A DNA stretch of 64,000 bases from Viola odorata (taxonomy: Eukaryota; Streptophyta; Magnoliopsida; Malpighiales; Violaceae): positions 58,688,327 through 58,752,326 of the forward strand of contig OY829539.1 of NCBI GenBank assembly GCA_963691705.1. Direction: 5' to 3'. Shown here piece after piece: positions 59,514 through 64,000 of the stretch (positions within the stretch are counted from its first letter, which is position 1; every line of letters begins with the position of its first letter). Made by a program: the position numbers and the translations under genes. The notes beneath the pieces are model-generated. The model saw only the letters and a list, made by a program, of their open reading frames with translations, ran no database searches and had not been told where the DNA came from.

Positions 59514-62174
59514 ATGAAGAGGGAGAGGGAGAACCCATGTGGGGTTTGCGGCCACTACCACAAGTACGAGGAAGGCGAGGTTTGTGGGATTTGCGGCCAC
59601 CGTATGCCGGAGCCCGCCGAGAAGTCCGCCCTCTACGTCAGCGCCTTCCCTTCTCAGATCCTACCGGACTTCCTCTACTTAGGCAGCTACGACAACGCCT
59701 CCCGCTCCGAACTCCTCAAAACCCAAGGCATTTCTCGCGTCCTCAATGTAATTTACCTGTTTCTCCTACCTGGGTCTCTGTTCTTTTTTGCTTTCTTGTG
59801 CTTTTTTATTATAAAAATTGTATCTTCTGTTTTTGCCCTTACCGCCTTTTGCTTCTGCAGACAGTGCCTGCTTGTCAGAATCTGTACAAGAATTCATTCA
59901 CTTATCACTGTCTACAAGATGAAAAAGTCTTACAATTTGATGATGCAATCCAATTCTTAGGTGAGTCTTATGTTTTGTAAATTATCAATTCCAAGTTTGC
60001 TTGTCTTACCTTGTGTGTGGATGACTAATTATACAGAGACCCAATATCCAATGAATGATGGATTCTTGGGTATCGCCCTCGACTTTGAATAATGATTCTG
60101 GTCAAAGTCTGGACTTTACTTTTGCTAACTTCTGGATCAATTTGTTATTTGCTAGTAGAGGTGATCTTGCTTTCATTTAAAAGGCCAACTTTTTTCTATT
60201 CAGTTGCTGCTAACATATAGCTCATCACATTGTGGAGGTTTTATAGAATGGAGCTGCTTCAATAAGGTCTCATGGTGATATTTGTGTAGTTTATGTAAAT
60301 CCATATTGTTGGTATTTGATTAGAGGAGAAGAACTTTATTTGACAACATTATATACTTAGCATACAGCTTAATGAGTATAAAGAAATCCCCATTGAACTG
60401 TGTTTCAGTGATTGTTTTATGACCTAATCCATCTTAATGATGGCCAAATTAACAGGATTGCTTTGTCCTTTAGGTAGCGTTTGGTTGATGGAATTAAGGG
60501 AGAAAATCACTCGGGAATTTGAAATTTCGAGCTTTATTGCATTTGGTTGACACAAAGAAAGTTGGACTCCTCGGAATCCAACTTTCCATGACCCCTCCAC
60601 TTTCCCTCAAAATGAGTGATTCCTTGACTAGGGGGTGGGGAAAGTGATTCCCGAGTCCAGGAAAAGTTATATATATTTTTTAAATTATATATTCGTCTAT
60701 TTTATTTTACTATATACATTAATCTATATTTTTTAAAAAATTGAGTTTACACTTAACCTTTTTTCATTTTTATTTTTTATATTGTTTGTTAATTTAATTT
60801 TTATCAAATATCTTATTTGCACAATATTATTTTTAAATGTATTATATTTTTTAATAAGTTAAAAATATTCATTTTGTATTGTATTTAAAATAATTAAATA
60901 ATTATTATTGTTTAAGGATAAAGTAATAATTTTTCTTACTTTCTTTTAGAATTCTCGAGTATAAAACAAACACAAGAATAATAATTTCCTATGAATCTTA
61001 AATGTTGACCAAACGCAAAAAACTAACTTTTCCTTCAATCACTCTCCCGGGAGAGTGATTCCAAAGGGAAAAATACCTTAGCTTAGTAAGCACTTCTTAT
61101 CTGCTGCAAATACTTTTCCTGTCATAGATTAGAGAGTTTGATGCAATATGTGTTACTTTTGGCAGAGCAATGTGAACGGGACAAGGCTCGTGTTCTGGTG
61201 CACTGCATGTCGGGGAAAACTAGGTGAAATTCTACTGGAAATTTTGTTTTTGCTCTTTACGTTTTATCATGCTCAAATGCAAATTATTCATGGAAGGACC
61301 CTGTGGACTCGATTCCTTTGCTCATTTGGCCACGTGTAGCTGTTTGTGTTTTGTTATTAAGAGACGATCCTTGCATATTAATTTCCTCTGTGGGAATCAT
61401 AACCACCCTTTTTGTGGACAGGTCTCCGGCTGTTGTTGTAGCTTACTTAATGAAGTCCAGGAAATGGAGGCTTGTACCAAGTTATCAGTGGGTGAAAGAG
61501 CAGAGGCCTTGTGTCGACATATCTCCAGGTACCTACTACCTTATTCTTGACCCTGTTTTGCCTGAACAGTTGCAGAAAAAGGCAATGTACATAGCTCACA
61601 TTATGATTTCTTTACTCTTGAATTTACGTAGAGACAAGCGTATGGCTGAATTTTTTTCTTGTAGATCTTAGTGTGGAAAAATTCATGCAAAGAAATAAGA
61701 AAGGATAGATTAGAAAGGCCAAACGACTTGCTCGTACCGTCAAATTATTTTTGCGATAAAACACCAAATGTGTTATATTATTGGCTTTTGTCATGGGGTG
61801 AGCTTTCACTTATACTATCTGCTTGTTACTCTATGCCTGATTCAAATCTTTTGCTTTTTGGATCCATTGTAGCCATCTACCAGAAATTGCTGGAGTATGA
61901 GCAGAAGATCTTTGGGACAAATGAGAGTAGCGATCCAGCCATACCAGCCATCCGACCTACAAGTTCGCCATCCTTCAGCTTTGGTTACACGAGGGGTAAT
62001 GAACCAGTTCCAGTCCCTACTTTCAACAGCCCTGGTGCTCCCTCTATTTTCTCCCAGCCTCCTCCGCAAGAGTTCCAATTTGGAGCTACCCACCCTCCCA
62101 ATAATCTGTCAGCAAGCCCCATCGGTGGCAATCCGCCAAACCCTAATGGTGGAGACTTTGCCATGGATTCCTGA
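59514..62174 (+). CDS. IBR5: IBR5-type dual-specificity protein phosphatase
   Basis: Five exons, 59514-59747, 59861-59960, 61166-61223, 61422-61528 and 61873-62174, join in phase to 266 residues. The N-terminus holds two CxxC pairs (CGVCGHYHKYEEGEVCGICG), a probable zinc-binding site typical of IBR5. The phosphatase domain follows (FPSQILPDFLYLGSYDNASR onward). The active-site loop HCMSGKTR gives Cys125 and Arg131; the consensus C-x5-R is complete and Thr replaces the Ser of Arabidopsis. The tail is Pro/Ser/Gly-rich with QEFQFGATHPP and ends in FAMDS. IBR5 dephosphorylates MPK12 and modulates auxin, indole-3-butyric acid and ABA responses; it was also found to interact with TIR1-chaperone complexes. 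Arabidopsis IBR5 has 257 residues. The gene appears intact, with a MITE in its long second intron. Confidence 0.93.
60473..61077. mobile_element. Probable MITE in IBR5 intron 2
   Basis: The left end is GGTAGCGTTTGGTTGATGGA and the right end is TACC, with TTA flanking both (60470-60472 and 61078-61080). CCAAACGC occurs inverted near the right end (61009-61016). GAGTGATTCC motifs recur in both orientations, and a perfect 22-bp palindrome centred on CCCGGG lies at 61038-61059. A 3-bp TTA duplication would suggest PIF/Harbinger, but the terminal repeats match poorly, so the class is uncertain. Confidence 0.5.
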
Positions 62175-62854
62175 ACTTCTACCCTGCACTTAGATTTAGA
62201 AGTTCAAGGAGTCCAGCAAGTTTTCAACAAGTTTCGAGCTGAAAATTATACTATATATATTTTTTGTTTTTGGTTTGAGACAAAATCTGTCTCTTGATCA
62301 AAATGTTGCACATGGGTGTTAATTATTTAATTCAAGCGTAGAGTTTCCATTCAGGCATGACTAGTTTCAAATTTCTTTTATATTTGATCGTAATTGCCTT
62401 TTCCATACACAGGAGTTCATAGAGTTGTTTTTGGACCTAAAGTTCCCTTTCCAATATTGGCTTACAAGGATTTTTTTTGTACGTAGAGCAAATTTGTATT
62501 GATCTCATCAGATTCAACTTTGACAGGTTTAATCAGCAAGAATTTATTCAAAATAAATATATTTTAAACAAAATGGAGGTCACATTCATAACGTCAAACA
62601 ATCACTATAGTTCCAATGCGAACAAGATTTAATCGTAGTCCAGTAAACTTAGAGATGTGATTTAGACCTAAAAGAAGATACAATGAATGAAGTAAGAACA
62701 TCCTTTTATTTACAATCAACTTTTGCTTCAAATGGTACACCGAACGTACAAACTGGTTTGCTTTTGTTTCTCTTGATCACTATAATTGTACATTTTATAC
62801 ACTCCAAGTTTGGTTTTAACAACAATCATATTAACAAGATTGACTATTCAATCA
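62175..62854. other. Convergent 3' intergenic region
   Basis: Lies between the 3' ends of IBR5 (+) and the PUB-domain gene (-). It is AT-rich with no gene seen. The plus-strand frame at 62683-62955 overlaps the terminal exon of the PUB gene and is a shadow. Confidence 0.5.
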
Positions 62855-64000
62855 TTAGTGCACCAAGGATTCAAGGGACGACTTGGCTAGCCACAGCAAG
62901 CCTGGATCGTTTCGCTTCAACACCAAATAGTTCTCTTCCCTCCCTATCTCGTTGAAAACAACATCTTCACCGAACCCGACCAAACGCAGAATTTCCATTG
63001 CAGCTGCATTGTCACAGGAAGCATGTAAGTATCACAAGACCTAATAGGAAGGTGGGGATTCCCCAGTCAAGGCAAAGAAACACAAGTTTCGTGGAAATAT
63101 TAAATTGCAGAAACACAACTGAGGAAAGGTGCGAACCTTGGTGATTGGCAACATTCTTCTGGATTGTGGGATTAGACTGCAAACATCAATCATGAGGTCA
63201 GACAAAGAATCAGAAAGGAAAGAGGAATTCATTGTTCTCTCTACTGAAGTTGAAAAAGAAAATGCAATATTACCTTGCGAAGTCTCTTGAATTTCATCTC
63301 ATCTGGGTGTTCAATCGCATTCCTGACAGTAGTTAAAAACAAAAAATGAACACAGCCTTTACTAAATGTAGAAGAGAGAGAGAAAATACAAACAACTTTG
63401 TGTAAACTTGCAGGTTTAATAATCCCAAGCACTATCTTTGGAGGTAAACAAGTCACTGTGTAAGGTGTAAAATGTCCCAGAACTCCAAAAGATCTTGAAG
63501 TTAATGAACAAAAGAAATAAAATCATATGAGTATACCTGATTATCTTAAACAGAGTTTGCACGGCGGTGGTCGCTTCATGGGGACTAACTTCAGATCTCA
63601 GAATTGCAATAGCCTTCTGCAGACGACTACAAACAACGGTAGCAGAATCTTGGATTCTTTGTAATTCTTGATCATCCGGGACTGGTTCATCAATTTGCAT
63701 ACTGGATATTACCTGAGAGGGGACTACAACAACATCAACATCAGGATTTGTCAGGACACTTCTATTGGCAAGTAATTCATCAGGATCAGGTTCTCTGCGT
63801 GCCTCATTCTCGAGGGCTTGTACATCGCTTTCAGTTACTACAGAATCATCCTGATTAGGTCTCTCAATGATTCCATCTCCCACAGATTTATGCTCCACTT
63901 CTAAGTCGTCTGGATCAGGTTCTCTGTATGCCTCATTTTTTAGGGCTTGTACTTAGTGGCTCTCTGTAACTATTGACTCATTCTGATCAGGTCTTTCAAT
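62855..64000 (-). CDS. PUB (PUG) domain protein, C-terminal part (partial gene)
   Basis: Four exons are visible: one running in from the right of the window and ending at 63537, then 63274-63322, 63137-63176 and 62855-63003, with a TAA stop. They join in phase. The PUB domain starts at LQKAIAILRSEVSPHEATTA and passes through IEHPDEMKFKRLRK, NPTIQKNVANHQ, LRLVGFGE and YLVLKRNDPGLLWLA. PUB domains bind the C-terminal tail of the AAA ATPase p97/CDC48, linking the protein to ubiquitin-dependent extraction and degradation. The upstream part is acidic and repetitive. A plant UBA-plus-PUB protein is likely, but the N-terminal domains lie outside the window. A 132-bp coding-like repeat at 63860-64000 has an in-frame TAA (63953-63955) in its upstream copy, so the exon's 5' boundary is unclear. 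Confidence 0.8.

Noticed and set aside
59537..59980. Second plus-strand frame over IBR5 exon 1
   Set aside because: A shifted reading of the CxxC-rich exon; the frame from 59514 matches IBR5 and splices in phase.

Overview
The window is nuclear DNA from a flowering plant, most likely a eudicot; I cannot name the species. The signs are intron-rich genes with plant-specific products, an AT-rich background full of short inverted-repeat elements, plant L1-type LINEs, ribosomal-gene promoters with TGGGCY (site II) and AAACCCTAA (telo-box) motifs, and a nested block of DNA transposons. No CRISPR array, operon, tRNA or rRNA gene was seen.

Layout. 1-1453: first coding exon of a TBC/Rab-GAP gene on the minus strand, running off the left edge. 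1454-7855: AT-rich intergenic DNA. 7856-22694: a glycine-rich-protein (GRP) cluster on the minus strand, made of a gene with signal peptide and Cys-rich domain (9027-9790), a very long Gly-Gly-X exon just downstream (7856-8814), a short GRP remnant (19621-19770) and a frameshifted copy (22058-22694). The cluster is split by an old plus-strand LINE (11819-13550 and 19133-19580), into which a nearly full-length minus-strand LINE (13551-19115) jumped, leaving a perfect 17-bp target duplication.

23978-36000: a damaged EF-hand gene (+), TAF6 (-), an IQD calmodulin-binding gene (+) and eIF1A (-). 36546-41067: a DUF1664 gene (-) with one GC-AG intron. 41819-46140: three nested elements, each identified by inverted ends and, for the inner two, target duplications. 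46285-49352: a BPI/LBP-like gene (+). 51310-58118: ribosomal protein S9 (-) and mitochondrial beta-ketoacyl-ACP synthase (-). 59514-62174: IBR5 phosphatase (+). 62855-64000: C-terminal part of a PUB-domain gene (-), running off the right edge.

The host genes do not form one pathway. TAF6 (transcription), eIF1A and S9 (translation), mtKAS (mitochondrial fatty-acid/lipoate supply) and IBR5 (auxin signalling) are housekeeping or signalling genes. From memory, their order recalls two Arabidopsis regions (around At1g04950-04970 and At2g04520-04550), so this may be an ancestral block that was split between duplicates in Arabidopsis. Exon coordinates below were set by hand from splice-site and reading-phase agreement; for complete genes the phases close exactly. 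I found no convincing wholly new system. The most unusual parts are the GRP locus, where two splice models can join the Gly-rich exon, and the triple-nested transposon block.
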